From Akkermansia biwaensis (GTDB taxonomy: Bacteria; Verrucomicrobiota; Verrucomicrobiia; Verrucomicrobiales; Akkermansiaceae): 64,000 bases of DNA. Below are positions 25,341-34,703 of this stretch, piece after piece. The notes below the pieces were generated by a model, which saw nothing but the letters and a program-made list of their open reading frames with translations, searched no databases and was not told the DNA's origin. Made by a program: the position numbers and the translations under genes. Position 1 is the stretch's first letter. Each line of letters opens with the position of its first letter. The stretch spans positions 1,302,001 to 1,366,000 of the forward strand of contig NZ_AP025943.1 of the NCBI RefSeq assembly GCF_026072915.1. Reading direction: 5' to 3'.

Positions 25341-25970
25341 TCAACACAAAAAATGCAACAGGTCTTTGACACTGGAAAATACCTTGGAAGGGTTGGCCTC
25401 TTTCAAGGCGGCAACGTCTGCGCCTGCACTCCAGGCAGCGGACAGGCAGGTTACGCCCGCGGTTCTGCATGCGGCGACATCGGAGACCGTGTCTCCCACA
25501 TAACAGAATTCCTCTTCGTTGAGTTGGTAAAAGTGCAGCAGTTCCGTGATGGCGTCCGCCTTGTTCGGCTTGTCTTCCGATCCTGTCTTGATGGAACAGA
25601 ACAGGTTCTGCATGCCGAATTTTTCAAGCGTGATCATGCAGCTTTTTTCTCCCTTGCCTGTGATCAGGGCAACCAGTATCCCAGCGGCCCGCAGCGTTTT
25701 TATCAATTCACAAATGTCCTCATAGGGTTTGGGGCATTCCTCATGCATCCTTTCATAAATCGGATAAAAGTCATGAAGCGCCTCCTGCCATTTTTCTCCG
25801 GCAACCATTTTGATCATTCCCTCTTCATTCAAGCCGAAGGTCTGCACAATTTCCCGTTCGCTCAGCACATGGCCCGCGTATGGTGAAACCGCCTGCTTGA
25901 ACGCCTTGATGCACATGGGGATTGTTTCCCCTATCGTGCCGTCCAGATCAAATGCTATCAATTTAATCAT
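25341..25970 (-). CDS. HAD-family hydrolase (phosphoglycolate-phosphatase-like)
   Basis: 209 residues. Motif I is IAFDLDGTIGET with the nucleophile Asp, motif II is ALITGKGEKS, and motif III/IV are KPNKADAI and CYVGDTVSDVAACRTAGV. A helical cap domain lies between residues about 18 and 90. It likely removes phosphate from a small sugar phosphate in the cytoplasm. It overlaps the upstream acetyltransferase gene by 4 bp, so the two are translated together, which suggests a shared role in a small sugar metabolite pathway. Confidence 0.88.
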   Translation of the reverse strand: MIKLIAFDLDGTIGETIPMCIKAFKQAVSPYAGHVLSEREIVQTFGLNEEGMIKMVAGEKWQEALHDFYPIYERMHEECPKPYEDICELIKTLRAAGILVALITGKGEKSCMITLEKFGMQNLFCSIKTGSEDKPNKADAITELLHFYQLNEEEFCYVGDTVSDVAACRTAGVTCLSAAWSAGADVAALKEANPSKVFSSVKDLLHFLC

Positions 25971-26572
25971 TGTCCGGGGTTCCCGTTGATTTTACGGATA
26001 ACTTTGCAGGGATTCCCGGCGGCCAGGCTGTCAGGCGGAATGTTTTTGGTGACCACGCTGCCGGCGCCGATGACGCTGCCTTTTCCAATCGTGATTCCGG
26101 GCAGAATAATGACACCGCCCCCGATCCAGCAGCCGTCTTCTATCGTCACCGGGAGGGCGAATGTACGGCGTATGTAGTCAACTCCGTCATCCGTTTCAAC
26201 AGGGGCGAGGCGTTCATTCAGATCAATGGGATGCGTAGCCGTATATATTTGGACGTTCGGGGCTATCAGGACATTGTTCCCGATGGTGATTTTGTTGCAG
26301 TCCACGAAAGTGCATCCCGTATTGACCGTGACGTTGTTCCCGATGTGGATGTTGCAGCCGTAGTCGCAGATGAACGAGTGGCCGATGGAGACTTTGGTTC
26401 CGATGCTGCCGAACATTTCCTTCAGCACCTCGTATTTTTCCTCCTTCCGGTCGTAAGGCAGGGAATTGTACTTCATCAACAGGCGGTGGGTTTTGCTCTT
26501 GAATTCGAGGAACACCTTGTCATGGCAATCATACCATTCACCCGCCATGCATTTTTCCAATTCGGTCTTCAT
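25967..26572 (-). CDS. maltose/galactoside O-acetyltransferase-like protein
   Basis: 201 residues. The N-terminal MAGEWYDCHD motif and helical segment precede a left-handed beta-helix of hexapeptide repeats. It contains the acetyltransferase signature: IGNNVLIAPNVQIYTATHPID with the catalytic His, WIGGGVIILPGITIGKGSVIGAGSVVTKNIPP, and the ending AAGNPCKVIRKI. It transfers acetyl from acetyl-CoA to a sugar hydroxyl (Maa/LacA/NodL family). Its 4-bp overlap with the HAD gene suggests a detoxification or sugar-modification pair. Confidence 0.9.
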   Translation of the reverse strand: MKTELEKCMAGEWYDCHDKVFLEFKSKTHRLLMKYNSLPYDRKEEKYEVLKEMFGSIGTKVSIGHSFICDYGCNIHIGNNVTVNTGCTFVDCNKITIGNNVLIAPNVQIYTATHPIDLNERLAPVETDDGVDYIRRTFALPVTIEDGCWIGGGVIILPGITIGKGSVIGAGSVVTKNIPPDSLAAGNPCKVIRKINGNPGQ

Positions 26573-26647
26573 GTCAGTTTCATGATTGTCTGGTTGAAGA
26601 GAGGGGCTGCACCCTGCCGCACGGGCGGCGGCGGGACAGTAGAGCCT

Positions 26648-28171
26648 TTATTCCCACTCGATGGAGGCCGGAGGCTTCGTGGAAATATCATAAAGGACGC
26701 GGTTGATGCCCTTTACTTCATTGAGGATGCGGTTGCTGGTTTCACGCAGCAGGGCGGCAGGCAGTTCCACCCAGTCCGCCGTCATGGCGTCTTCCGACAC
26801 GATGGCGCGCAGATTGGTGGCCCATTCGTAGGAACGTTCATCCCCCTTGACGCCCACCGTCTTGACGGGAATGAGGCCGGCATAGGCCTGCCAGACTTTT
26901 TCATACCAGCCGTATTTTTTCAGGTTGCCGATGAAGATGGCGTCGCATTCCCGGATGATGTCCAGCCGGTCCCTGGTGACCACGCCGGGGCAGCGCACGG
27001 CCAGGCCGGGGCCGGGGAAGGGGTGGCGCCACAGAATGTCGTGGGGGATGCCCATGGAGGCTCCCAGTTCGCGGACCTCGTCCTTGAACAGTTCCGCCAG
27101 GGGTTCCAGTACCTTCCCCTGCGCCTGAAGCTCCAGCACGCGTTCCACGCGGTTGTGGTGCGTCTTGATGACGGAAGCCTTGGATTTGGCGTTGGAGGCG
27201 CTTTCAATCACGTCCGGATACAGGGTTCCCTGGGCAAGCATTTCCGCATTGCCCACGGCATCCCAGAATACGTCAATGAACAGGCCGCCGATGATGCGGC
27301 GCTTTTTTTCCGGGTCTCCCTCTCCGGCCAGGGCCGTCAGGAAGCGTTCGGAGGCGTCCACCGTTTCAATCTTGACACCCATGCGTGCGAAGTTGGCGCG
27401 GACTTCATCCGCCTCGTTTTTCCGCAGAAGGCCATTGTCCACGAAGATGGCGCGCATGTTTACCCCGGCTTCATGCAGCAGAACGGCCAGCACGGTGCTG
27501 TCCACGCCGCCGGAAACGCCGCAGACGACCTGCTTGTCGCCCACGCGTTCGCGAATTTCACGGATGAGTTCCCTTTTGAAGTCGCCGATGTCGAATTTTT
27601 TCAGATTGGCGGCGCAGGAAAGGAAGTTGCGCAGAATGGTCCGCCCTTCATGGGAGTGGGTCACTTCCGGGTGGAACTGGATGCCGAAGGTGGTTTCCCC
27701 CCATTGCAGGGAGACAGGAATTCCTTCCGCATTGCGGGCGATGACCCGGCAGCCTTCCGCCAGATGGTCCACCGTGTCCGAATGGCTCATCCATACCTGG
27801 GAGGAAGGGGACATGTCCTGATACAGACCCGTGAGGGATTCCGGAATGAGGGCGGCGGGGCCGTATTCCCGCTTGTTGCTGGCCTTGACACTCCCGCCGT
27901 GCTTGATGTTGAGAAGCTGCATGCCGTAGCATACGCCCAGAACGGGAACGTTCAGGCTCTGGAGCCAGTTGAAGTCGATATCCGGCGCGTCTGCGTCCGT
28001 CGTGCTTTTGGGGCCGCCGGAAAGGATGACGGCTCCGGGTTCGTGGATTTGGTCCAGGTCTTCCAGAGCGTACAGTTTGGCCATGTAGCCCAGTTCGCGC
28101 ACGCGGCGCACGATGAGCTGGGTGTATTGGGAGCCGAAGTCGATGACGGCTACGAGATGTTTGTCGTCCAT
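26648..28171 (-). CDS. guaA: GMP synthase (glutamine-hydrolysing)
   Basis: 507 residues. The N-terminal class I glutaminase has IDFGSQYTQLIVRRVRELG, the Cys site GVCYGMQLL and the His-Glu site FHPEVTHS. The ATP-pyrophosphatase has the PP-loop VVCGVSGGVDSTVLAVLL, and the C-terminal dimerisation domain ends with KGINRVLYDISTKPPASIEWE. It converts XMP to GMP in the cytoplasm. It lies 10 bp downstream of guaB in one operon, so the two last steps of GMP synthesis are made together. Confidence 0.97.
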   Translation of the reverse strand: MDDKHLVAVIDFGSQYTQLIVRRVRELGYMAKLYALEDLDQIHEPGAVILSGGPKSTTDADAPDIDFNWLQSLNVPVLGVCYGMQLLNIKHGGSVKASNKREYGPAALIPESLTGLYQDMSPSSQVWMSHSDTVDHLAEGCRVIARNAEGIPVSLQWGETTFGIQFHPEVTHSHEGRTILRNFLSCAANLKKFDIGDFKRELIREIRERVGDKQVVCGVSGGVDSTVLAVLLHEAGVNMRAIFVDNGLLRKNEADEVRANFARMGVKIETVDASERFLTALAGEGDPEKKRRIIGGLFIDVFWDAVGNAEMLAQGTLYPDVIESASNAKSKASVIKTHHNRVERVLELQAQGKVLEPLAELFKDEVRELGASMGIPHDILWRHPFPGPGLAVRCPGVVTRDRLDIIRECDAIFIGNLKKYGWYEKVWQAYAGLIPVKTVGVKGDERSYEWATNLRAIVSEDAMTADWVELPAALLRETSNRILNEVKGINRVLYDISTKPPASIEWE

Positions 28172-28181
28172 GAGAGAGGTT

Positions 28182-29633
28182 TTAGCAGGAATAGTTGATA
28201 GGTTCTTCCGTGATGGTGATGTCGTGGGGGTGGCTTTCCTTCAGGCCGCCGGACGTGATCTGGACGAACCGGGCCTTTTCCCGGAGCTCCTGCAGGTTGC
28301 GGGCGCCCAGGTAGCCCATGCCGGAACGCAGGCCGCCCATGAGCTGAAAGACGACGTCCGCCAGCATGCCCTTGTACGGGACGCGGGCTTCCACGCCCTC
28401 CGCAACGAGCTTGCCGGAGCTGTTCTGCCCGTACCGGTCGCCGGAGCCGCGGCGCATGGCTCCGAGGGAACCCATGCCGCGGTATTGTTTGAAGTGGCGT
28501 CCCTGGTAATGGACTACCTTGCCGGGGCTTTCCTCCGTGCCTGCCAGCAGCCCGCCCAGCATCACCAGGTCGGCGCCGGCCGCCAGGGCCTTTACAATGT
28601 CTCCGGAATAGCGGATGCCGCCGTCCGCAATGACGGTTACGCCTGCGGGGCGGGCCACGGAAGCTACTTCCTTAATGGCGGTAAACTGGGGCATCCCCAC
28701 GCCGGAAATGACGCGGGTGGTGCAGATGGAGCCGGGACCCACGCCCACCTTGATGGCTTGGACGCCCGCCTTGATCAGGTCGGAAGCGCCTTCCGCAGTG
28801 ACTACGTTGCCGGCCACGATGGGGCGGTCCGTCAGCTTGCGGAGATTGGAAACCACATCCATCACGCGTGTGGTATGGCCTGTGGCGGCGTCGATGAACA
28901 GGGCGTCAGCCCCTGCGGCGACCAGGGCCTTGGCCCGGTCCAGGTAGTCGGGGCCTACGCCTACGGCAGCGCCGCAGCGCAGATGGCCGTGGTCGTCCTT
29001 GGAGGCGTCCGCAAACATGGCACGCTTCTGGATGTCCGTTTCCGTGATCAGGCCGGCAAGAACGCCGTTTTCATCCACGAGGGGGAGTTTTTCAATGCGG
29101 TGCGTGTAAAGGATGTGGCGGGCTTCTTCAATAGTGGTGCTGGGGGCGGCGGTAATCAGGCGGGAAAGAGGGGTCATCACATCCTTCACCAGCACGTGTT
29201 CGTAATCGTCCACTCCGCGCATATCGCGGCCGGTGACGATGCCTTCCAGCTTTCGGTTGGCATCTACTACGGGGAAGCCGGAGTAACCCTGGTCCATCAT
29301 GACGTGGTGGACTTCTTCAAGCGTCATGTCCTTGCTCACCGTGACGGGATTCGGGATGACAGCGTTCTCAAACCGTTTCACGCGGGAGACCATGGCCGCC
29401 TGGATGTCGATGGGATTGTTGCGGTGGATGACGGCGAGGCCGCCTTCACGTGCCAGGGCAATGGCCAGTTCCGATTCGGAAACGGTGTCCATGGCCGCGG
29501 AAAGCACGGGGATTTTCATGTTGAATCCGGGAACGAGCTGGGAACTGATGTCCGCATCACCGGGAAGAATCGCGCTCAGGCGGGGCAGCAGGAGCACGTC
29601 GTCAAAACTTAATCCAAGAGGGAAATCTGCCAT
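28182..29633 (-). CDS. guaB: IMP dehydrogenase
   Basis: 483 residues. [20 protein letters not shown] is at the N-terminus. Two CBS domains lie at about 90-205 ([21 protein letters not shown] and [22 protein letters not shown]). The catalytic loop is [15 protein letters not shown] with the active-site Cys, followed by [20 protein letters not shown] and [15 protein letters not shown]. It oxidises IMP to XMP with NAD. The ATG at 29633 gives MADFPLGLS; the longer frame to 29786 reads through the upstream spacer. First gene of guaBA. Confidence 0.96.
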   Translation of the reverse strand: MADFPLGLSFDDVLLLPRLSAILPGDADISSQLVPGFNMKIPVLSAAMDTVSESELAIALAREGGLAVIHRNNPIDIQAAMVSRVKRFENAVIPNPVTVSKDMTLEEVHHVMMDQGYSGFPVVDANRKLEGIVTGRDMRGVDDYEHVLVKDVMTPLSRLITAAPSTTIEEARHILYTHRIEKLPLVDENGVLAGLITETDIQKRAMFADASKDDHGHLRCGAAVGVGPDYLDRAKALVAAGADALFIDAATGHTTRVMDVVSNLRKLTDRPIVAGNVVTAEGASDLIKAGVQAIKVGVGPGSICTTRVISGVGMPQFTAIKEVASVARPAGVTVIADGGIRYSGDIVKALAAGADLVMLGGLLAGTEESPGKVVHYQGRHFKQYRGMGSLGAMRRGSGDRYGQNSSGKLVAEGVEARVPYKGMLADVVFQLMGGLRSGMGYLGARNLQELREKARFVQITSGGLKESHPHDITITEEPINYSC

Positions 29634-29728
29634 GCGACAATCTACAGTCAAATACCCTCTGACGCAAGCCGAAACACAAGAGGGGCGTTTGTTTTTTTGA
29701 GATAACGCCGCACCGCGGGAATGGTGAA

Positions 29729-31585
29729 TCAACGTTGCGGCATGATGCGCCACAGGCCAGGAACAGGGGTCTTCTCCATGTCGCATTCTTCCTGCAGGAC
29801 GTGGAGGATTTCGGGGTTTTCCAAATAGATATATCCGACATTGTATTCCTTAAAGAAGGGAACGGCGTTTTTCTTTCCGAGATTGGAAGGGGAAAGAGTG
29901 AAGGGGATTCCTGAGAGAGAGGCGAATCTGGCGATACTCATTGCCGAGTTTCTGTCCATCATGAGTACTTTGTTTTCAGGATTATTGCCCTTCAGATAAG
30001 TGTCCATTTGCCGGGCGACAGGTTCCGGGATGGTCATTAATTCAGCTCTGTCAAAGGGCGACAGAAGGGAGCGCAACTGCCCTCTATTGATATAAAGTGC
30101 AGCGATGGCTATGGTGAGTGCGATGAAGATATTTGTTGTTTGAAATTTAATATCCTTTTCCCCCGAGGCGAAGCGGAAACGGAAGAGAATAATGGTAATG
30201 AGAGCCGTATAAATCCAGGGAACATGATAGCGGGAGTCGGAGTATCCGGTAATGATAATCGGAGCAAGTGAAAGGAGGATGATACAGAAAAAGATCCATA
30301 TTCCGGAAGGGATGGGGGATGGTTCCATATAAGTTTTTGATTTTCTTAAAAATAAGGAGCCAATATAGAATACCAGGAGAAGAAAAGCCGCGGGGATGAT
30401 CATGTGTACCAGCGATGTGCATGAACTTTTCATGCGGACCAGAAAAGCCTGCATCCACAGGGAAAAATTGTCGCGAATGGTGTGCGCAGGGCAGCTATCA
30501 CAGAAAAATGTGGAAGGGCGTGTATCTTCAATGGTCCAGATTCGTCTGGCGTTGTCTGTAACGAAAATAACATCAAAATGATGTATGGAATAATAAATCC
30601 ATGGGGAAATGGTCAGAAGAAAAGTCAGGGAAAGTACTGATATTGCTTTGATATTTCTTTTTTTGAGGCAGACGAACAAATAGTAGATGATGATTAATCC
30701 GGCGAATCCGATAAAGTCAAACCGGTTCATGACGCCAAGACCAAGGAATAAGCCTGTGAAAAAAGAATTCCTAAGTTTGAATCCGTTGATCCGGTTATCA
30801 AGATAAAAATAAAATGTACCTAAAATATAAACGAGGCTCCAGGATGTGGTGCCTCCGCAGCAGACTTCCAGGGAAAATTGACTGAAACAGAAAATAGCCA
30901 AAACAAGGATTCCCCACAGGGAGGAGTCGTTGGTATTTAGAATACAAATTTTCCGTATGAAATAGGCAAAGAGGAAAACGGATATAAAGTTGACGTACAG
31001 GTAGGAGTTGATTTGCTGTTCAAAAACAAGATTGAATATATAAAGGAGAAATGGGTAAAGAGGAGGGAATCCGATTGCCTGGAAAGTCGGATAAATATTT
31101 TGCCGTATATAGTTTATTTTGTAAAATTCATTTTCAAATGACTTTGAGAGATCAAACAATTGCCATATATCGAAATAGACATTCTGTCCATAAAGCGCAG
31201 AAATGAAAAAGACCCATAAAAAGGACAGTGCCGAAAACGGTATGATTTTTTTAAGAGGGGCATGTTGCTTCAAGTAGTAGGCAACCAGCCATAGGGGAAC
31301 GATGAATACCTGAAAAAGGGGAAGCGAAGAAGGAAAGAAGGGGAAGGCAGCCAAAGCTACCGCCCCCCAAAGGGAAGGAATAAAAGAAGTTTCAATGAAT
31401 GCCGGATAGCGTTTATGTATCTGATGCGCAGCAAGAAAAGCAATGAAGGAAATGGCTATATATCCTTGGACGGGAAGTTCATGAATGAACAGGGAAAGGA
31501 GAAGGCCCCAAATGACGGCGAATGCAAAGAAGTAGCGGCATATACTTTTGGCGAATTGACCGTTTGCGGGATAAGTAGAAGCCAT
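29729..31585 (-). CDS. polytopic membrane protein, GT-C/GT39-like
   Basis: 618 residues with about 11-13 hydrophobic segments between 15 and 480 and a soluble C-terminal domain (about 485-618). An early luminal-type loop ALYGQNVYFDIWQLFDLSKS follows helix 4, where GT-C mannosyl/arabinosyl transferases carry catalytic acidic residues. FPPLYPFLLYIF and GVMNRFDFIGFAGLIIIYYLF recall the ArnT/PMT-like helix pattern. It probably transfers a sugar from a polyprenyl-phosphate carrier to a periplasmic acceptor. The base composition is visibly AT-richer than guaBA upstream in coordinates. It is the last gene of the minus-strand six-gene cluster, 21 bp after the GT2 gene. Confidence 0.65.
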   Translation of the reverse strand: MASTYPANGQFAKSICRYFFAFAVIWGLLLSLFIHELPVQGYIAISFIAFLAAHQIHKRYPAFIETSFIPSLWGAVALAAFPFFPSSLPLFQVFIVPLWLVAYYLKQHAPLKKIIPFSALSFLWVFFISALYGQNVYFDIWQLFDLSKSFENEFYKINYIRQNIYPTFQAIGFPPLYPFLLYIFNLVFEQQINSYLYVNFISVFLFAYFIRKICILNTNDSSLWGILVLAIFCFSQFSLEVCCGGTTSWSLVYILGTFYFYLDNRINGFKLRNSFFTGLFLGLGVMNRFDFIGFAGLIIIYYLFVCLKKRNIKAISVLSLTFLLTISPWIYYSIHHFDVIFVTDNARRIWTIEDTRPSTFFCDSCPAHTIRDNFSLWMQAFLVRMKSSCTSLVHMIIPAAFLLLVFYIGSLFLRKSKTYMEPSPIPSGIWIFFCIILLSLAPIIITGYSDSRYHVPWIYTALITIILFRFRFASGEKDIKFQTTNIFIALTIAIAALYINRGQLRSLLSPFDRAELMTIPEPVARQMDTYLKGNNPENKVLMMDRNSAMSIARFASLSGIPFTLSPSNLGKKNAVPFFKEYNVGYIYLENPEILHVLQEECDMEKTPVPGLWRIMPQR

Positions 31586-31606
31586 GATTTACAAGGGGGC
31601 TGATTT

Positions 31607-32443
31607 TTATGGGTGGTACTTCCGGAAAAGATTCTTCACCAGGGTGGCAAACAGATTGAAGTTGCCTTTGAAGAAGCTGATTTTGGTGGGGACCTTTCCT
31701 TTGGGAGGATAGGCGCGTGTAACGGGTATTTCACAGGCTTTCAAGCCAAGCTGTGAGGCACGTACGGAAAGATAGGCAAGCAGTTCGTAGGTTTGGAATA
31801 TATCCCTGAAGGGCTGTACTTCGGGGTGCTCGAGATAATGACGGGAATAAGCCCGGTAGGCGTTGGTTGTATCGGTAAACCATTGACCCGCGCTCAGGGA
31901 AATGAGAGGGGCGTGCATGAATTTCAGGGCGACATGGCGGATGAAAGGCGTGTTGATAGCCTTCCCCCCCCTCCTAAAACGCGAGCCCTGAATGAAGTCG
32001 AAACCTTCCTGAAGCTTGGATATGAATTTAGGTACGTCTTCGATGCTGTCCTTGTCATTTCCGTCAATGGTAATGAACCCGTCGTAACCGCGTTGCAGAG
32101 CCCACCAAAGTCCCATGCGCAACTGAGCTCCCTGCTTGCCGGGGCCTGTTTTGACAAGAAGCGTGTTGACACCGTATTGACGCAGAAGGTGTTCTTCCGT
32201 AGATCCGTCTGTGGACCCCCCATCACAAATGATTATGTCCCCAAAAGATGGAATCTTTGCGTTCGTGGCTCTTTCCAGTTCGTGATGGATGCGTTCTCCT
32301 TCATTGATAATAGGGATGAGAATGCAGTACTTGCTTTGTTTGGTCTGATAGCTTTGAACCGTAAAAGCGGGGACTCCCGGTATGGAAGAATGAACTGATA
32401 TAGAGTCGTCTGGAGTGTTTTCCGGGTCTGAAGAACTGGTCAT
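31607..32443 (-). CDS. GT2-family glycosyltransferase (polyprenyl-phosphate type)
   Basis: 278 residues. KYCILIPIINEGERIHHELE, DIIICDGGSTDGSTEEHLL, GKQGAQLRMGLWWALQRGYDGFITIDGNDKD (the D-x-N/D metal site in place of DxD) and FIQGSRFRRGGKAINTPFIR match the dolichyl-phosphate mannose/glucose synthase branch of GT2. There is no C-terminal membrane span. It likely charges a polyprenyl phosphate or acts on a lipid-linked sugar. It begins 111 bp after the stop of the previous cluster gene, so this spacer may hold an internal promoter; I saw no convincing boxes. Confidence 0.85.
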   Translation of the reverse strand: MTSSSDPENTPDDSISVHSSIPGVPAFTVQSYQTKQSKYCILIPIINEGERIHHELERATNAKIPSFGDIIICDGGSTDGSTEEHLLRQYGVNTLLVKTGPGKQGAQLRMGLWWALQRGYDGFITIDGNDKDSIEDVPKFISKLQEGFDFIQGSRFRRGGKAINTPFIRHVALKFMHAPLISLSAGQWFTDTTNAYRAYSRHYLEHPEVQPFRDIFQTYELLAYLSVRASQLGLKACEIPVTRAYPPKGKVPTKISFFKGNFNLFATLVKNLFRKYHP

Positions 32444-32554
32444 GGCTTTTGTAACTGGGTTGGCTGAAGGAGAACGGTTGATTTCTGCCGCATGAGATGG
32501 GAGGCAGTTTTCCGGAGCCGGTAAGGAGGGATATATTGATTCTTGGAAGGTTGA

Positions 32555-33550
32555 TTAGCGGTCGCGGCCGGTTTGAACTTTATTGTTATGGCTGCCTTGG
32601 CTTTCTTCCCTGACATTGAGCGCCTGCATGTCCAACATGACGGAGGAGTGTCTTTCCTGGACGATATGGTATGCGGCTGCATTGGCATTGAGGATGACGA
32701 GCCTGAGTATGTATTCCCCCAGGATGGTAAGAATAAGGAAAAGGCTGATGAAGAAGATGGACAAGGTAAGCATCAGCGTGGTCCAGCCTTCGACGACATG
32801 ATCGGAAAAAAAGCGAATGGCAATGGAATAAACGGCGACGAGAAAAGCTATGAAACTTGTGAACAATGCGAGAATGTTGACTGCCCGCAGAAGGCGCGTG
32901 GAGTTGTAAATGATGATGTTCATCCCCTTCATATACCCGTCGATAATGCCTTCTTGACGACTGATGGCTGCGGGCAATGTGTATTCTACAATATTGGTGG
33001 GGTACCCTGTGCGGAAGAGGCAGTAAGAGAGCATGTGATGGAAATAGAAAGCTTCCATGACGGCATTGACTGCCCGACGGCTGATGACTCGGAAACCGGT
33101 ATCGTTTGGGGGGATTTCATATTTGACTATATGGCCGAAAATCTTGCGGAAGATGAATGATCCTATTCTGTAGCAGGTATTTTTCCTTACATCCGCACAT
33201 CCACAGACGATGTCGCTTCCCTGACAGCAGATATCTACTCCCCGTTCCAGTGCGTCCGTGGAAAAATTTTCATTGTCGGCCAGAATGACGATGTCGCCAA
33301 TAGCATTTTCCATGCCGGCCGCGAGAGAAATGTCGTCGGCAAGATGGTGGGAAAAAAGAAGGTATCTCAGCCTGGGAACGGTAGAAAGTGTTTCCGATAT
33401 GCTGCGGCTGAGCAGACGGCGCGGATCGCAGATGACGATTTCAGAGTTCGTATAGCGGGCATTGAGAAAATCCGATAGAAGAAGGAATTCTTCTGTTTGC
33501 ATCGGACGGGTCACATTGAAAACAAGGGAGATGAAAATGTCTTTTTTCAT
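32555..33550 (-). CDS. GT2-like transferase with two C-terminal membrane helices
   Basis: 331 residues. The N-terminal half has a degenerate GT2 fold (SLVFNVTRPMQTEEFLLLSDF, DIVILADNENFSTDALE, PPNDTGFRVISRRAVNAVMEAF). ADNEN replaces the usual D-x-D, so metal binding is atypical. Residues about 230-285 carry two transmembrane helices (LFTSFIAFLVAVYSIAIRFF and MLTLSIFFISLFLILTILGEYIL), the arrangement of GtrB/ArnC-type polyprenyl-phosphate glycosyltransferases. The start at 33550 gives MKKDIFISL; the longer frame overlaps the previous gene. The gap to the FAD gene is only 4 bp. Confidence 0.72.
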   Translation of the reverse strand: MKKDIFISLVFNVTRPMQTEEFLLLSDFLNARYTNSEIVICDPRRLLSRSISETLSTVPRLRYLLFSHHLADDISLAAGMENAIGDIVILADNENFSTDALERGVDICCQGSDIVCGCADVRKNTCYRIGSFIFRKIFGHIVKYEIPPNDTGFRVISRRAVNAVMEAFYFHHMLSYCLFRTGYPTNIVEYTLPAAISRQEGIIDGYMKGMNIIIYNSTRLLRAVNILALFTSFIAFLVAVYSIAIRFFSDHVVEGWTTLMLTLSIFFISLFLILTILGEYILRLVILNANAAAYHIVQERHSSVMLDMQALNVREESQGSHNNKVQTGRDR

Positions 33551-33554
33551 GATG

Positions 33555-34703
33555 TTAGCTAGAGGAGGGGCCGTTCCGTTCAATCTGGCGGATGAAATCC
33601 ATACAGTCATAGATATTGTCTATTTTTCCGCCCATGATGCAGTGGTAGCCGGAAATGCCTGCGTAATTGGATTTAAAGAGAATGGGGCGGCTGTCATCTA
33701 CTTCGCTTATGGGAAGGACGGTTTTGACCTCCCAGAGAGAATCACGGTATACGGTTTTGCCGATGCTGGGCATGTAACGGGCGGCATCATGTACCATGGC
33801 TTGGTAGGAACTGTGTTTTGGATCTTCAGCCAATATCCGGTAGGCGTCGGTATAAGTATCGTTTTCCTCTTTATCATACCATTCATAATGAGGTGTATAC
33901 CGTACATGGCTCAGGGTATATAACTGACGACTGGGAAAGGGCATGATGGAAAAGAATGGTCCGCACATGACAGTAAATCCCCGGTTTTGAATTTCTTCCG
34001 GTACTTCGACGAGGGCCATTTCAGTCATTTCATGCTTGAGGGGAATTAGCCTGATTCCCGAGGCGGCATTCAGTTTATTGATGCGGGCGTAGGTGCAATT
34101 ATAGAGATTGCGGCAGCGAATGGTAAAAAGCCCACCTTCTTTTTTTGATGTAATGTCTGTCTCCAAGCCTCCCCCTGCGATCTGGCGGAATTCCAGAACC
34201 TGCGTGCCTGTACAGATTTCTACGCCATTTGAAGCGCAGCGCTGAAGAATATTGTCACGGAGAATAGTGGCATCAAAAGCAAATTCCCGGGCATCGAAAA
34301 CCGCTTCAATGTAATGGGAGTTGAACAACCTGCAAATGTTTGAGGGAGCCGGCTGGCAGGGAGCTCCGATGTGCTGGCAGAAGTTTTGAAACTGCTGAGC
34401 CGTCACTTTACCTAAAATCCGGCCAATGGCGTAATATTTTGCAAAATCATCAATGACGCAATCTGGGAATTCCTTGATGAACCGTGGAAAGGAAAGGCAT
34501 GAGCGCATGCCGGTCAGAAGACTGCGCGGGTAATGATACCCTGAATGGATGCGAGCCTGGTTATTGTAACTGGCATGAGTCATGCATGAGTCTTCGTACT
34601 CGCACAACAGGACTCTCTTGCCCTGAGAGGCAATAAAATCAGCAATATAAAGCCCGTAAAACCCTCCTCCGATGATGATACTGTCGTATATGTCTTTTTT
34701 CAT
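33555..34703 (-). CDS. FAD-dependent oxidoreductase (DAO-type)
   Basis: 382 residues. The FAD-binding motif DSIIIGGGFYGLYIADFIASQGKRVLLCE is at residues 7-35. It is followed by NNQARIHSGYHYPRS, the loop that places the FAD in DAO-family proteins, and the C-terminal SNYAGISGYHCIMGGKID. No membrane segment. It probably oxidises a sugar or amino group on a nucleotide or lipid-linked intermediate; the substrate is unknown. It is translationally coupled with the upstream isomerase gene (4-bp overlap). Its presence between an isomerase and two GT2 genes is unusual and central to the cluster's possible chemistry. Confidence 0.82.
   Translation of the reverse strand: MKKDIYDSIIIGGGFYGLYIADFIASQGKRVLLCEYEDSCMTHASYNNQARIHSGYHYPRSLLTGMRSCLSFPRFIKEFPDCVIDDFAKYYAIGRILGKVTAQQFQNFCQHIGAPCQPAPSNICRLFNSHYIEAVFDAREFAFDATILRDNILQRCASNGVEICTGTQVLEFRQIAGGGLETDITSKKEGGLFTIRCRNLYNCTYARINKLNAASGIRLIPLKHEMTEMALVEVPEEIQNRGFTVMCGPFFSIMPFPSRQLYTLSHVRYTPHYEWYDKEENDTYTDAYRILAEDPKHSSYQAMVHDAARYMPSIGKTVYRDSLWEVKTVLPISEVDDSRPILFKSNYAGISGYHCIMGGKIDNIYDCMDFIRQIERNGPSSS

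Noticed and set aside
25970-28198. 742-residue plus-strand open frame
   Set aside because: Antisense to the acetyltransferase and guaA; high GC third positions of guaA create a stop-free antisense frame.
28113-29612. 499-residue plus-strand open frame
   Set aside because: Antisense shadow of guaB, which has all IMP dehydrogenase motifs on the other strand.
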